Shown here piece after piece: positions 1 to 9,755 of a stretch of DNA of 56,351 bases. The position numbers and the translations under genes are program-made. The notes beneath the pieces are model-generated. The model was not told the origin of the DNA. It ran no database searches and was given only the letters and a program-made list of their open reading frames with translations. Position 1 is the stretch's first letter. The number at the start of each line of letters is the position of its first letter. This stretch comes from Nonomuraea guangzhouensis (GTDB lineage Bacteria > Actinomycetota > Actinomycetes > Streptosporangiales > Streptosporangiaceae): NCBI RefSeq assembly GCF_019396345.1, contig NZ_JAHKRM010000053.1:1-56351 (forward strand). Reading direction: 5' to 3'.

Positions 1-130
1 GGTTGTCGGCCTCGGCCGACATCAACGCTTCGGCCATGGTCTTCACCATGGATCGCAACATGTCGGGGTCGTCGGTCTCGATCTGCCGTGCCAGCCACTG
101 CGCGGGCGTCACACTGTTGTCTGCGGCCAT
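1..130 (-). CDS. IS256 (mutator-type) transposase, N-terminal part, cut by window edge
   Basis: The reverse strand reads MAADNSVTPAQWLARQIE followed by a segment ending LMSAEADN. This is the characteristic start of actinobacterial IS256-type DDE transposases, and 43 codons are visible before the window edge. The ATG at 130 is preceded by AAGGAG at good spacing, so the start is well supported. The enzyme would catalyse transposition of its own element; the catalytic residues lie outside the window. The non-coding leader continues rightwards, and the element's terminus probably lies near 228-260, where a short GTGGACG-containing stretch resembles IS256-type ends. The terminus call is weak because the other end is not visible. 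Confidence 0.85.
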   Translation of the reverse strand, partial: MAADNSVTPAQWLARQIETDDPDMLRSMVKTMAEALMSAEADN

Positions 131-517
131 CGTCTGATCTCCTTCGATCTTGATCTTGCTACTCGAAGGATCACGCGATGGCCGTCGTCATTTCACGACG
201 CCACGCTTGTGGCCAGGTCAAACTCGTACACCACTCCCGTGGACGCAACCCCGGCAGAGGGCGTTACAGCGAAGCACGCCCCCTCTGGGACGCTCTCGTC
301 GAAGGACCCTGCCAAAGTCATATGACCTGATCTGCCTGAAAGGCTCTACACGCCCGCTCCCGCGTCCCTCCCTACCCGAAGTCTGGGCCTGTGGAAACAC
401 ATCCAAGCAAAGGGGACAGTCCGTAGACAGCGCCTCCTCGCTGTCCCCGACAGCTATAGGCGAGTGTGTCCAGAGGCCCCGACAGTCAACGCTCAGTCGT
501 GAGGTGTTCTGACCGCC
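131..517. other. Non-coding stretch between two transposase genes
   Basis: The left part (about 131-260) is the leader and probable terminal region of the IS256-type element. The remainder up to the IS66 remnant contains no reading frame that looks like a protein and no recognised regulatory site. I could not pair terminal inverted repeats or target-site duplications with confidence. Confidence 0.5.
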
Positions 518-1375
518 TTGGCCAAGCAGGATGCGTTGATCGCGGCGCTGCTGGACGAGACCGAGCAGCTGAAACGGCGCGTGGGCATGAATTCCTCCAA
601 CTCGTCGATGCCACCAGGGTCGGACGGGTCGGCGGCGCGAGCCAAGCAGCCCAAGAAGCGTTCACCTCGGCCACGGGGCGGGCAGGCCGGGCACGAGGGG
701 CATGCGCAAGCTTGGCGGACTGACCCAGACCAGGTCACCGTCGTGGTCCCCGAGGAGTGCGCCGGATGCGGTCAGAGGTTGGCCGGCATCGAGGCAAGAA
801 TTGCCGCCCGGGTGCAGGTGTTCGACACACCTCCGATGAAACTCCAGCTCACCGAATATCGGATGGTCAAGGTCACCTGTCCGGCTTGTCGGCGGGATCC
901 CGGGCGGCCACTGGCCGGGGCCGCGCCGTTACGGCCCGAACGTACGCGCACCCACCGCGATGTTGGCCGCGATGTTGGCCTGAAACGGGAACATGAGCAT
1001 CAGCCGGTCCGCCGACCTGATGAGTGCTGCTGAACGCGCCGGCCTCGACCGGGTTCGTTGGTGGCCTGGTCAAGCGCGTGTCCTCGCGGCTGGCCACCTT
1101 CGAAAGCGCGCTCAAGAATGCGCTGCGGGCCGCGCTGGTGCTGCACCACAACGAGACCCCCGCCCGCGTCGCCGCCGACAACGGGGATCGGCTGCTGTAT
1201 GTCTCCACCGCCCGCGCCGACCGGCTGGTCTGGTTCGGCGCTGCCGACCACCGCGGCCATGACGCCCTGGATAGGGTTCGGGATTCTGCCCGACGACCGC
1301 AGCACCTGGTACGCGATGACTACACGGTCTATGCCAAGTACGACAAGGACCTGGCCGCAGTGCAACTGTGGTCTG
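518..1375 (+). pseudogene. IS66-family transposase, frameshifted and truncated
   Basis: The first frame (from a TTG at 518) encodes the typical IS66 N-terminus: a short coiled coil, the RNSSNSS-like motif (here MNSSNSSMPPGSDG), a Pro/Lys/Gly-rich linker and a zinc-binding CAGC...CPAC segment. From about 930 homology continues in another frame (YGPNVRA, then NMSISRSADLMSAAERAG) after an internal TGA. It then moves to a third frame around 1024 (LLNAPASTGFVGGLVKRVS...LHHNETPARVAADNGDRLLYV), with a further slip and return around 1270-1305. Homology stops near 1375, before the catalytic core is complete. At least three frame changes and the loss of the C-terminal half make this non-functional. Confidence 0.85.
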
Positions 1376-1596
1376 CCAGGGTGTCGAGGGTTATCAGTCC
1401 AGTTTGGACCAGACAGAGAGTGAGTAGCAGGGCCGGTAGTCGATCTTCTTCAGCCTGCGTTCAGGATCCACACGAGTCCGGCCAGGTCGGCGATGACGGG
1501 AATGGTCAAGGTACCCATACCGCATACCCCGCCGTACCGCACCGAGAGCAACCCGCCACGAACCAAAGACAGTACGACATTTAAGGTGCAGTAATG

Positions 1597-2010
1597 TCAG
1601 CCCTCGTAGTGGGGCAGAAGGGTGATGAGTCGATAAATATCCACGGCCAGAGGAAGAGAAAGCGTGAGCACCAAAGCCTTGCTTCTCCAGAAGAACGCCG
1701 TGGCCGCCACAGTGAGGACGGCAGCAAAGCCCGATGCCACTGTAGTGACCATCACCATGGTGACATCGCTGTAGTCGGGCATAGAGTTATCCCAGTCATA
1801 GTTCGTCGGCATGAAGCTCACCAACATCGCGAGCAGCCCGACTCCCGCCGTAAGGGCCCCCATCGCAAGACGAGCAGTCCTGGCGTTCTCCTGCGCCTTT
1901 GAAGAAGGGCGTTGCCCCTCCTGAATCCATGGGAGATCCGCATCGAAGGATTCATTCAACGGTTCCACAGCCCTACCTTTCAGCGGTGCGAGCGCCGCAT
2001 GACGCATCAT
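1597..2010 (-). CDS. Small three-helix membrane protein, candidate immunity protein of the upstream Rhs toxin
   Basis: Encodes 137 residues starting MMRHAALAPLKG. I chose the ATG at 2010 because GAAGGA lies just upstream and the frame then begins 23 bases after the Rhs stop codon; a GTG at 1968 is a weaker alternative. Residues 1-48 are soluble. Hydrophobic helices cover about 49-68, 84-107 and 112-133, and the first two are joined by a short acidic, aromatic loop (NYDWDNSMPDYSD) that would face outward if the N-terminus is cytoplasmic. I recognise no named family. Small genes placed immediately after an Rhs C-terminal toxin are usually immunity genes, and a membrane location suits a cell-wall-acting toxin. 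Function is therefore inferred from position and topology only. Confidence 0.7.
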   Translation of the reverse strand: MMRHAALAPLKGRAVEPLNESFDADLPWIQEGQRPSSKAQENARTARLAMGALTAGVGLLAMLVSFMPTNYDWDNSMPDYSDVTMVMVTTVASGFAAVLTVAATAFFWRSKALVLTLSLPLAVDIYRLITLLPHYEG

Positions 2011-2033
2011 CGATTCCTTCGCGCCAAGAAGAA

Positions 2034-5000
2034 TTACATCAAAGTTTTCACTGTCGGCAGGTAGCCCATATACAGGTCGGCGTAGGTGTTTGCGTGCGCT
2101 CCGGATCCATTGTACTCGAATGCAACCCGGCGCTGCAGCCATGGATCATTCCATGAGTTAGGCCACCCAGCTCTGATATAAGCCATATATGCAGCGGTTA
2201 CAAATATACTCACATTAGGGTCTCGAATAGTCGCCCTAAGGAATCCATATTGAGCGTCGGTCATATCGCCAGGCTTATACCCCAACGACTTTGCCGCATT
2301 TCTCATATTGATCGATCCGACGCCCCACGTCGTTACCCAATCTCGTTCCCCAGTCAACTTACCCACGAATCCCTCACGCCAAGTCATTGCTGCTAGGTTT
2401 GCGGACTCCGGTTTACCACCGGCTTCTGCGTAGAGAATTGCGGCAAGCAGGTAAGCAGGTATGTTGAACATCTGCGCGGCAGCCTTGATAGTACTCTTGT
2501 AGCTCGTTATGAATTTCTTCTTGAATGCCTCCACATAAGCCTTGGCCTCCTTTGCTTGGCCGGTCGCCTTCAGGTAGCCATAGTGCGCCGCCATCCTTTC
2601 GGTCCACACAGGGCCATTCTTGGTGTTGTTATTCATGGCCGCGACCAGAATATCTCGATGGCCTTTAGTAATACACCCGGGGATACCCTTCCAAGTGTAG
2701 CATCCGCCCTTTGCAGGTACTGCGGAACTGCCTCCGCTTGATGAGCCCCCCCATGCCCCTTTCAGGCCTTTGGAACGGAGCACATCCCAAAGTTTGGCCA
2801 GGCTCTCGTCGTCCATGCCCATGGCATAAGCGAACATGTACGCCTCTCGGGCGTCCTTCTTTTCTTTCCAGTATCCCGCTGGCGCGGACCGACCGTTAGG
2901 CATCAGTCCACGCTGCTTGGCCTCTTTATCAGACATGACGATCTCTGATGGTGGCGCGTAGATCGCTGCATAGCACCCCCATATGTCACAAGCTATGGCG
3001 CCGCCGTCGATGTCGCCTATCGAACATGGCTTTCCGATGCATAGCCCGCTTCCGCTACCGCCGCCTCCAATCACCATGCCATGTTGGGCGTAGTAATCGA
3101 CGGCCGTCTGGTAGTCGATGCCTGGTGTGTAGGGCGAGTCCCAGGTGCCGCCGACCGCGTCGCCGGAGACGACGGTGGCGTGGCCGGTGGGGTCGGTGCC
3201 AGTCAGGGGGGAGGCGTTGGCGTAGGTGTAGCGGTTGGCTTGGACCGACGGGTTGGGGTTGAGGGTGGCGGTGTCGCGACTGGTGAAGGCTCCGGTGCCG
3301 GGCTGGTACCAGCGGGCGTGCATGTTGACCTTGCCGGTGTCCGGGTCGGTGTATTCGCCCTGGTAGCCAAGGGTGGTCTTGACGCCAGTTTGGGCAGTAA
3401 CGGTGCCGAACGGGTCATATGCGGTGGTGGTGGCCAGCGCGGTGGTGCTGTAGGTGGCGACCAGGTCGCCGTGCAGGTCCGTCAGCGTGGCCAGGGCGGG
3501 GTTGGTGCCCTCTTGCTGGCCGAGGAGCGTGCCTCCTGCGTCGCGACCGTATTTGGCCTGGACAGCGCCGCTGCTGTCGGTGGCGGCGGCCAGGTCGTTG
3601 GTCAGTCCGGCGTAGGCGAAATTCTGCTTGGCAGCCCCATTTATACGCGAGCTGACGCGGTCGAAGGCGTCGTAGCTGTACAGCGAGTCGCCGTCGGCGA
3701 TGAGGCGGTCGAAGGCGTCGAAGGTGTAGTTGGTGGTGACACCGGCTTTGGATTCCGTGGCCAGGGTGCCGCGCGGGGTGTAGGTGTAGTTGGCGCCGTC
3801 GCCTGAGGTGAGGCGGTTGCGTTCGTCATAGGCGTAGGTCTTGGTGCCGGCCTTGGTGCGGTTGCCGGACTTGTCCCACTCGTAGGCGGTGACTGCGCCG
3901 CCGGGGGCGGTCCAGGAGGTGAGGCGGCCGGCGTGGTCGTAGCCGTAGGTGTTGGTGCCCGCTCCGGCCAGGCCTGCGGTGGTCTTGGTGGTGAGGTTGT
4001 CGTCCTTGTCCCAGCCGTAGGTGATCTTGGCGAGTTGGGTGCCGGTGCTGCTGCCCTTGCGCAGCGTCTGGGTTTCCAGCCGGTCGGCGTAGTCGTAGGT
4101 GAAGATCTGGGTGTCGACCGTGGTGGTGCCGGTGGTGGCGGTCAGAGAGGACAGGTTGTCGGCCGCGTCGTAGCCGTAGGTGAGTTTGCGGCCGGTGACC
4201 GGTTCGGTGGCCGTTGCGGGCCGGTTGTTGGCGTCCCAGGTGAAGGTGGCGGTACCGGCGGCGTCCACGCGCTGGGTGGGCTTGCCGAGGCCGTCGTAGG
4301 TGTAGCCGGTCAGCTGGGTTGTGCCGCGCTTGATCGACAGGGGCAGGGTGCGGTCGTTGTAGTCGACGGTGAGGTCGCCGATGGTGGTGGGGCGGTCGGC
4401 CAGGTCGTAGCCGAAGGTGCGTTCCGCGGTGGCGGCACCACCGCCCGCGCCGGTCTCCTTGGTGAGTCGTCCGAGGTGGTCGAAGGTGCGGTCGATGCGT
4501 ACCCCGCCGGGCTGGATGACCACATTGAGGTTGCCGGCCTCGTCGTAGCCGGTGGTCCAGGTGCGGTCGGCGGCGTTCGGGTGGGTGTTGGTGGCCGGTT
4601 CGGTGACCGTTTCGGCTAGGGCGAGGCTGTTATAGGTGGTCCAGGTGGCGTTGCCGCGGCCGTCGGTGAGGCGGGTGCGGGCGCCGGTGGCGTCGTAGCC
4701 GAAGCTGGTGGTGATCGAGTCGGTGGCGGAGGTGGGCTCGATCAGTGAGGTGACGCGGTTGAGCGCGTCGAAGGTCTGCCGGGTGGTGTGGCTCTCGCCG
4801 GAGGTGAGGCTGGTCTGGTTGCCGGCCGGGTCGTAGCCGGCGCTGGTGGTGCGCCGGATGGTCGAGCCTTCCAGGTCCTTGGCGGCGATCTTGCGGCCGG
4901 CCAGGTCGTACTCGGTGGTGGTGGAGTTGCCTCGCCCGTCGGCGGTCTTGATCAGGCGACCGGCCAGGTCGTAGTCCATCGTGGTGGTGATCGCCGTGCT

Positions 5001-8000
5001 GGTGCCCGACGCGACAGTCTGCGACCTCACTTCGCCGGCGGCGTTCGGCTTGTAGTCCGTGGTGACGGTTTTGGCGCCGGGCGCCTCCGTCTTGGTGAGG
5101 AAGCCCGCCTGGTTGTAGGTCAGCTTGGTGGTGTAGACGGCCGCGGTGGGCTTGCGTTCGATCTGGGTTTGGGTGACCTGACGGCCCAGGCCATCGTAAG
5201 TGGCCTCGCTGCGGGCGCCGGTCGCATCAACGGTGGCCCGCTTCGAGCCGTCCATGTAGTACTCGATGATCGACTGGCCGGGGGTCTGCCCGGCCGGAGC
5301 GGGGTCCGTGATGCGCACCTGGCGGCCGAGCTTGTCGTACTCGAACGTCGTGACGTAGCGGCGCGGGTCGGTGGTGGTGATCAGCTGACCGGCCGTGTCG
5401 TAGCCATATGCGGTGGTGGGAGTGACGGCGGTACCGCCGGGCGGGGTGTAGCTGGGCGCGCTCTGGCTGGTCAACCGGTCGGCCTTGTCGAAGACCGAGG
5501 TGACCGTCCGCCCTTCGGCATCCGTCGCGTGGGTCTTGGCGCCGAACGTGTCGTAGCCGTAGTGGGCGGTGGGGTGGGCGTCATTGGACGTGCCGGCCTT
5601 GTCCACCTTGACCTGCGGGCCGCTCGCCTCGATCAGTCGGCTGAGGGCGTCGTAGCGCATGGTGGTGGTGAAGTCAGCCGCGTTCGCTCCGGTGGCGTTG
5701 CCGCGCGGGTCGATGCTGGCGGTGGCCAGGCCGCGGTCGTCGTAGAGGGTGGTGGAGACCAGGTCCTGATCACCGTTCTCCACCGTGGTCGTGGTGAGCT
5801 GGTTGACCTTGTTGTAGGCGTACTCGGTGATTTCGGCGCGAGTAGATCCGGTGCCAGTACGTGTCGTCTTGAGCACGTTGCCATTGGCGTCGTAGACGAA
5901 GGTCGTCTTGCGGGCCAAGTCTTCGGGATCGAAAGTCTGCGAGGTCAGGCGGCCAGCGGCGTCATAGACATAGTCGGTAGTAATCGATTCGTTCCCGCCG
6001 GTCACCAGTTGGGTCTGGTTGCCTGCCGCGTCATAGGTGTGATTCTCCAGCACCACATCCGTGGTGGTGGTGGAGTTGTTCAGCAAGACGCCTACGGCGG
6101 TCTTCTTCTCCAGCAGGTTGTCATTGAAGTAGCTGTAGGAGGTCGTACGCTGCATCGCGTCCGTCTGCGTCTCAAGGCGACCGCCTGGGTCATAGGTGAA
6201 TGACTCCAGCACCTCGTCCTTGGCCGGTTTCGGGTTGACCGGGCTGTCGGTCCAGCCCTTCAACGTGCGCGAGGTGAGCAGTCCGCGCCCGTCGTAGCCG
6301 TACTCGACCACCGCGCCCCGGGCATCGGTGACGGTGGCCAGTTGGCCGGTGGTGTTCCAGGATTGCCGGACGACGCCGCCCTCGGGGTCGGTGGTCGTTT
6401 CGAGCTTGCCATGGGTGTCATAGGTGTAAACGGTGGCCCGCTCGGCGTCGCCGCCGGTCAGGTCGGCGATGGTGTCGCTGAGCTTGTTGCCGTCCGGATC
6501 GTAGGCGAACGTGGTGCGCTGGGTGTGGGTAACCCCGGAGACCTCGTTCTTCACACCGGGCTCGGTCTGTGTCGCCGGACGGCCCAGCCCGTCATAGGTG
6601 AAGGCGGTTTTCACCCCGTCCGGATGAGCCTGTGACACCTCCGACTTCTCACGCAGCCGCCCCAGAGCGTCGTAGCTCAGCTTGACCAGCAGGCCGGCCG
6701 GACTGCTCTGCTCGGCCAGATCTCCAGCGGCGGTGTAGCGATAGGTCCAGGTGTTCTGCCGCGCATCCGTTTGTGACGCGATCAAACCGGCAGGGGTGGA
6801 ACCACCGCCGATCGCCGCCTCACTGCCGTCGGTGTAGGTGACGCTGACCGAACGGCCGCTGGGGAAGTCTACGGTCGCTGGGGAGATCTGCTTGGTCTGC
6901 TCGCCGTAGGAGTTGTACTCCAAGGTGGTGGCGTAGGTGTTGTCGGTGGCGCTAGCCGAGCGAGCGTCGCGAACCTTGGTCACGCGGTCGTTGCGCGAGT
7001 CGAACTGGTCGTTCTTGTTGAGGTAGAACTCGGTGTAGGAGAGCTGGCAACTGTTGGACGTATGGCAGGTGTGGGTGGAGATGGTGTTGCCGCGCTTGTC
7101 GTTGCGCCAGGTGGTGGTGTTGTTGTTGGCGTCCGCTATCTCCGACAAAAACCCGTTGGTGTCGTAGTCGTAGTAAGTCGTCGCAGGCCGCTGGTCGGTC
7201 TTGGAGATCAGCCGGTAGCCACGCCAGATGTCGTGAACGGCCGTCAGTTTCTTGTTCTTCGGGTCGGTCACCTGAACCGTGGAGGTTCCCGCTGTGCGGT
7301 CCAGGACCGGTTCGGCCAGCTGCCAGGTGCCGCCGTGCTGGTCGGTGTGGGTCTTGATCCGCTCGGTCGAGGCGTCGTAGGTGTTGGCGGCCCAGATCCG
7401 GCCTGACGGGAGGGTGATCTTGACCAGTTCGTGCGGCGCGGCCAGCCTCGCGGCGTAGTGCCGGGCCACCTCCACCGCCGACAGCGGCCGATCGTAGACG
7501 GCGGCCTCATCGACCGTGGCGGCGATGCCGCCACCGATGTCCAGCCCATCGTCCTGGTTGATCGCGGCGACCGGTTCGGTCACCGTTCCGGCCTGCTGGC
7601 CGTCCAGATACAGCGTCTGCACGGTGCCGCCGACAGTGAACACCGCGTGGTGCCACTGGCCGTCCTTGACCGAGGCGGCCGACACGATCGGGGTGGAGTC
7701 CTCCTGGTAGGTCGCCGACAGCTTGCCCGCACTGGTCACCTCCAGCAGCGGAATGATCTCGCTGGGGAATTCGTAGCTGGTCGACATCAGCGTGCCAGTG
7801 GCCGTGGTCTTGAACCAGGTCTCCACCGACCCCCAGGCGCCGATCCGCGAGATCGCGTCAGAGGCCAGATTGATGTTCGGGGTACTGGAGGCGGCGATCT
7901 GCACCGCGGCATCCGTGGTACCCGCCAGCGCGCCCGGCTTGTTCAGCGTGTAGCCGATGTTGTAATGGGCGTCCGCGCCCATCCAGCCCAGATCTTTGGA

Positions 8001-9425
8001 CGTCGACCCGGTGCTCTCACCCAGCCGCCAGTAGCCCATCGGGTCGGAATCGAGCACCGTGCTGCGATACAACGACCCGTTGTTGAGCTGATACACGGTG
8101 CAGGCCGTACTCGTCGTCGGGTCGCACACCTTCTCCAGCGCATCACCGTTGTAGGTATACGTCCAGGACAGCGCCTTGCCGTCCACAGCGTCGGTGGCCA
8201 CGGTGGTCACATGCGCGCCAGTCCAAGAGAAGGTTAGCGACCGGCCGCCGGTCGCGGTCACCTTGGCCAGCTTCCCGTCGCTGCCGTACGTCAACTCCTG
8301 ACCGCGGCCGCGACTGTCGGTCAGCTTCAGCAACCGGCCGGTGCCATCGAAGGCATAAGAGGTGGAGGACTTGTCCATCAACCGCCAGCTACCGTCGGCG
8401 TTCTTGGCCAACGTGGCGTACATGCCCGGCGGCGGTTGGAACGTGCCGTCATCCTTCTTGGCGAAGCGGGCCTGGCGGCCGTCCGGGTAGGTGACCAGCG
8501 CAGCCTCGCGCCCGCGCACGCTCTCGGCCACGAGCCGCATGTCCCACCGGGTCGACCAACCCGCCCCGAACGCGCCGTCCCGGCGCGGATCCATGCTGTT
8601 GTAGGTCCGCACCACCGACAACGGCGCACCCACCGTCGCCACCTGCGCATCGGTGAACGTGGTCGTGTAGTTGCCGGAGGCCTGGTTGAACTCCTGACCG
8701 TTGATGCCACGCATCGACAACTGCGAAGTGATCGTCGGCTGCCGCACCCCGATCACGAACGTGTACGTCGAGGACATCACGCTCTCCCCGCCCGTCGTCG
8801 AAGCGTCGCTGACCAGCACCCGCCACCAATACTGGCGGCCCCACCCGAGCGTGTCCTTGGGCACCGTCCAACTGTTGGACAACGGAATCGCGGTGACACA
8901 ACCCGTCGACATCGACGGGTTGGTGCACACCTCGAATCGATAGCCGATCGACCCGCCCGGCGACGTCGTCGCCGTCACCGACAACGTCGGCTCCGTAGTC
9001 ATCACCTGCACGCCATTGGCTGGCGACATCGACGTGATCGTGGGCGCCGAGGTCGTGCCGGACGTTGCCTTGGCCGTCAACAACCGCGAAAGAGAACCGG
9101 TCTGCTTGGTACGGACCACACCCTTGCGCAGTTCCTGCGGCACCGCTCCCACCGGCGCAGCCTTCGCCTTCGGCGTCCCCGGATCGGCCGTCGAGCGTGT
9201 CGCATCCGCAGAAACAGACGACGAAAGGCCGGCCCCGCTGCCCATCATCTGCTTAGGCGTGTCCGGCATGCCATCTGCCGCCGCCGTGACGACCGGCCTC
9301 CCCGAATCGGCCACCACCGGCTGCGCCTGCAACGTCAAAAGGCCCGGCAATGCCGCCATCAACGTGATACCCACGAGGCTGGACCGCACGCGTGCAGAAC
9401 GAGACCATGCCAGCAACCGGCGCAT
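2034..9425 (-). CDS. Secreted Rhs/YD-repeat polymorphic toxin with lysozyme-like C-terminal domain
   Basis: Encodes 2463 residues. A signal peptide spans about 1-39 (LMAALPGLL core, VVA-D cleavage). A fibronectin-like region follows, then a DUF6531-type start of the Rhs shell (about 255-330), a LamG/concanavalin-like domain (about 455-655, GSVETWFK...WHHAVFTVGG) and a long run of YD repeats to about 2030. The shell closes with the Rhs core signature (ARWYQPGTGAFTSRD, then NRYTYANASPLTGTDPTGH, ending at 2082). The last 381 residues are variable. Near their end lie AAAQMFNIPAYLLAAILYAE (Glu2334), TTWGVGSINMRNAAKSLGY, an RDPN...AAYMAYI segment and YNGSG (2438-2442), which is the pattern of SLT/goose-lysozyme-type peptidoglycan hydrolases. 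The shell presumably encapsulates and delivers this toxin between cells. The start is an ATG with GGAG about 11 bases upstream. The final part is markedly AT-richer than the rest. Confidence 0.9.
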   Translation of the reverse strand: MRRLLAWSRSARVRSSLVGITLMAALPGLLTLQAQPVVADSGRPVVTAAADGMPDTPKQMMGSGAGLSSSVSADATRSTADPGTPKAKAAPVGAVPQELRKGVVRTKQTGSLSRLLTAKATSGTTSAPTITSMSPANGVQVMTTEPTLSVTATTSPGGSIGYRFEVCTNPSMSTGCVTAIPLSNSWTVPKDTLGWGRQYWWRVLVSDASTTGGESVMSSTYTFVIGVRQPTITSQLSMRGINGQEFNQASGNYTTTFTDAQVATVGAPLSVVRTYNSMDPRRDGAFGAGWSTRWDMRLVAESVRGREAALVTYPDGRQARFAKKDDGTFQPPPGMYATLAKNADGSWRLMDKSSTSYAFDGTGRLLKLTDSRGRGQELTYGSDGKLAKVTATGGRSLTFSWTGAHVTTVATDAVDGKALSWTYTYNGDALEKVCDPTTSTACTVYQLNNGSLYRSTVLDSDPMGYWRLGESTGSTSKDLGWMGADAHYNIGYTLNKPGALAGTTDAAVQIAASSTPNINLASDAISRIGAWGSVETWFKTTATGTLMSTSYEFPSEIIPLLEVTSAGKLSATYQEDSTPIVSAASVKDGQWHHAVFTVGGTVQTLYLDGQQAGTVTEPVAAINQDDGLDIGGGIAATVDEAAVYDRPLSAVEVARHYAARLAAPHELVKITLPSGRIWAANTYDASTERIKTHTDQHGGTWQLAEPVLDRTAGTSTVQVTDPKNKKLTAVHDIWRGYRLISKTDQRPATTYYDYDTNGFLSEIADANNNTTTWRNDKRGNTISTHTCHTSNSCQLSYTEFYLNKNDQFDSRNDRVTKVRDARSASATDNTYATTLEYNSYGEQTKQISPATVDFPSGRSVSVTYTDGSEAAIGGGSTPAGLIASQTDARQNTWTYRYTAAGDLAEQSSPAGLLVKLSYDALGRLREKSEVSQAHPDGVKTAFTYDGLGRPATQTEPGVKNEVSGVTHTQRTTFAYDPDGNKLSDTIADLTGGDAERATVYTYDTHGKLETTTDPEGGVVRQSWNTTGQLATVTDARGAVVEYGYDGRGLLTSRTLKGWTDSPVNPKPAKDEVLESFTYDPGGRLETQTDAMQRTTSYSYFNDNLLEKKTAVGVLLNNSTTTTDVVLENHTYDAAGNQTQLVTGGNESITTDYVYDAAGRLTSQTFDPEDLARKTTFVYDANGNVLKTTRTGTGSTRAEITEYAYNKVNQLTTTTVENGDQDLVSTTLYDDRGLATASIDPRGNATGANAADFTTTMRYDALSRLIEASGPQVKVDKAGTSNDAHPTAHYGYDTFGAKTHATDAEGRTVTSVFDKADRLTSQSAPSYTPPGGTAVTPTTAYGYDTAGQLITTTDPRRYVTTFEYDKLGRQVRITDPAPAGQTPGQSIIEYYMDGSKRATVDATGARSEATYDGLGRQVTQTQIERKPTAAVYTTKLTYNQAGFLTKTEAPGAKTVTTDYKPNAAGEVRSQTVASGTSTAITTTMDYDLAGRLIKTADGRGNSTTTEYDLAGRKIAAKDLEGSTIRRTTSAGYDPAGNQTSLTSGESHTTRQTFDALNRVTSLIEPTSATDSITTSFGYDATGARTRLTDGRGNATWTTYNSLALAETVTEPATNTHPNAADRTWTTGYDEAGNLNVVIQPGGVRIDRTFDHLGRLTKETGAGGGAATAERTFGYDLADRPTTIGDLTVDYNDRTLPLSIKRGTTQLTGYTYDGLGKPTQRVDAAGTATFTWDANNRPATATEPVTGRKLTYGYDAADNLSSLTATTGTTTVDTQIFTYDYADRLETQTLRKGSSTGTQLAKITYGWDKDDNLTTKTTAGLAGAGTNTYGYDHAGRLTSWTAPGGAVTAYEWDKSGNRTKAGTKTYAYDERNRLTSGDGANYTYTPRGTLATESKAGVTTNYTFDAFDRLIADGDSLYSYDAFDRVSSRINGAAKQNFAYAGLTNDLAAATDSSGAVQAKYGRDAGGTLLGQQEGTNPALATLTDLHGDLVATYSTTALATTTAYDPFGTVTAQTGVKTTLGYQGEYTDPDTGKVNMHARWYQPGTGAFTSRDTATLNPNPSVQANRYTYANASPLTGTDPTGHATVVSGDAVGGTWDSPYTPGIDYQTAVDYYAQHGMVIGGGGSGSGLCIGKPCSIGDIDGGAIACDIWGCYAAIYAPPSEIVMSDKEAKQRGLMPNGRSAPAGYWKEKKDAREAYMFAYAMGMDDESLAKLWDVLRSKGLKGAWGGSSSGGSSAVPAKGGCYTWKGIPGCITKGHRDILVAAMNNNTKNGPVWTERMAAHYGYLKATGQAKEAKAYVEAFKKKFITSYKSTIKAAAQMFNIPAYLLAAILYAEAGGKPESANLAAMTWREGFVGKLTGERDWVTTWGVGSINMRNAAKSLGYKPGDMTDAQYGFLRATIRDPNVSIFVTAAYMAYIRAGWPNSWNDPWLQRRVAFEYNGSGAHANTYADLYMGYLPTVKTLM

Positions 9426-9755
9426 ACGCCGTCACACTCCGAACTACGCAGGACGCCTCACGACGCCGGACGAAGCTCCACCCCCCGGCACGAGACCGCG
9501 CGGTTCGGAGCAAGATTGCCAAACGGACCGAGCGTAAGCTGCGCATAAAACGGACACAAGATCGATTTTCGTGATCAATAGTCACGGAATGCGACTTACC
9601 ACACGATCAGTCCGACATAGCGACATATATGAGCATGCCCGGCCAAGGGGTGGTAGATCGTGCTGCTTCGCTGAACAGGGAAGGCGTGCAGGACAGGCCG
9701 ATTGCAAGTTCAGGCCGATGAGCCGCCTATCCACGACCCGCGTTCGGGCACCGGC
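9426..9755. promoter_or_regulatory. Upstream region of the Rhs gene, no gene seen
   Basis: These 330 bases lie between the Rhs start and the end of an IS3-type remnant. The interval from about 9540 to 9640 is AT-richer than its surroundings and is the likely place for the Rhs promoter. I could not assign convincing -35/-10 boxes or an operator, and no supported reading frame occurs on either strand. Confidence 0.35.

Noticed and set aside
1376..1596. Possible gene fragment between the IS66 relic and the membrane protein
   Set aside because: No frame gave a recognisable protein. It may be the scar of the lost IS66 end, but I could not identify terminal repeats.
4788..6203. Long open frame (471 codons) on the strand opposite the Rhs gene
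   Set aside because: It is the antisense shadow of regular YD-repeat codons in GC-rich DNA, with Gly/Val/Arg-dominated composition and no ribosome binding site.
3300..7100. Evenly spaced recurring DNA words that could suggest a CRISPR or satellite array
   Set aside because: The periodicity follows degenerate YD-repeat codons within one intact reading frame; the repeats are not identical and there are no spacers.
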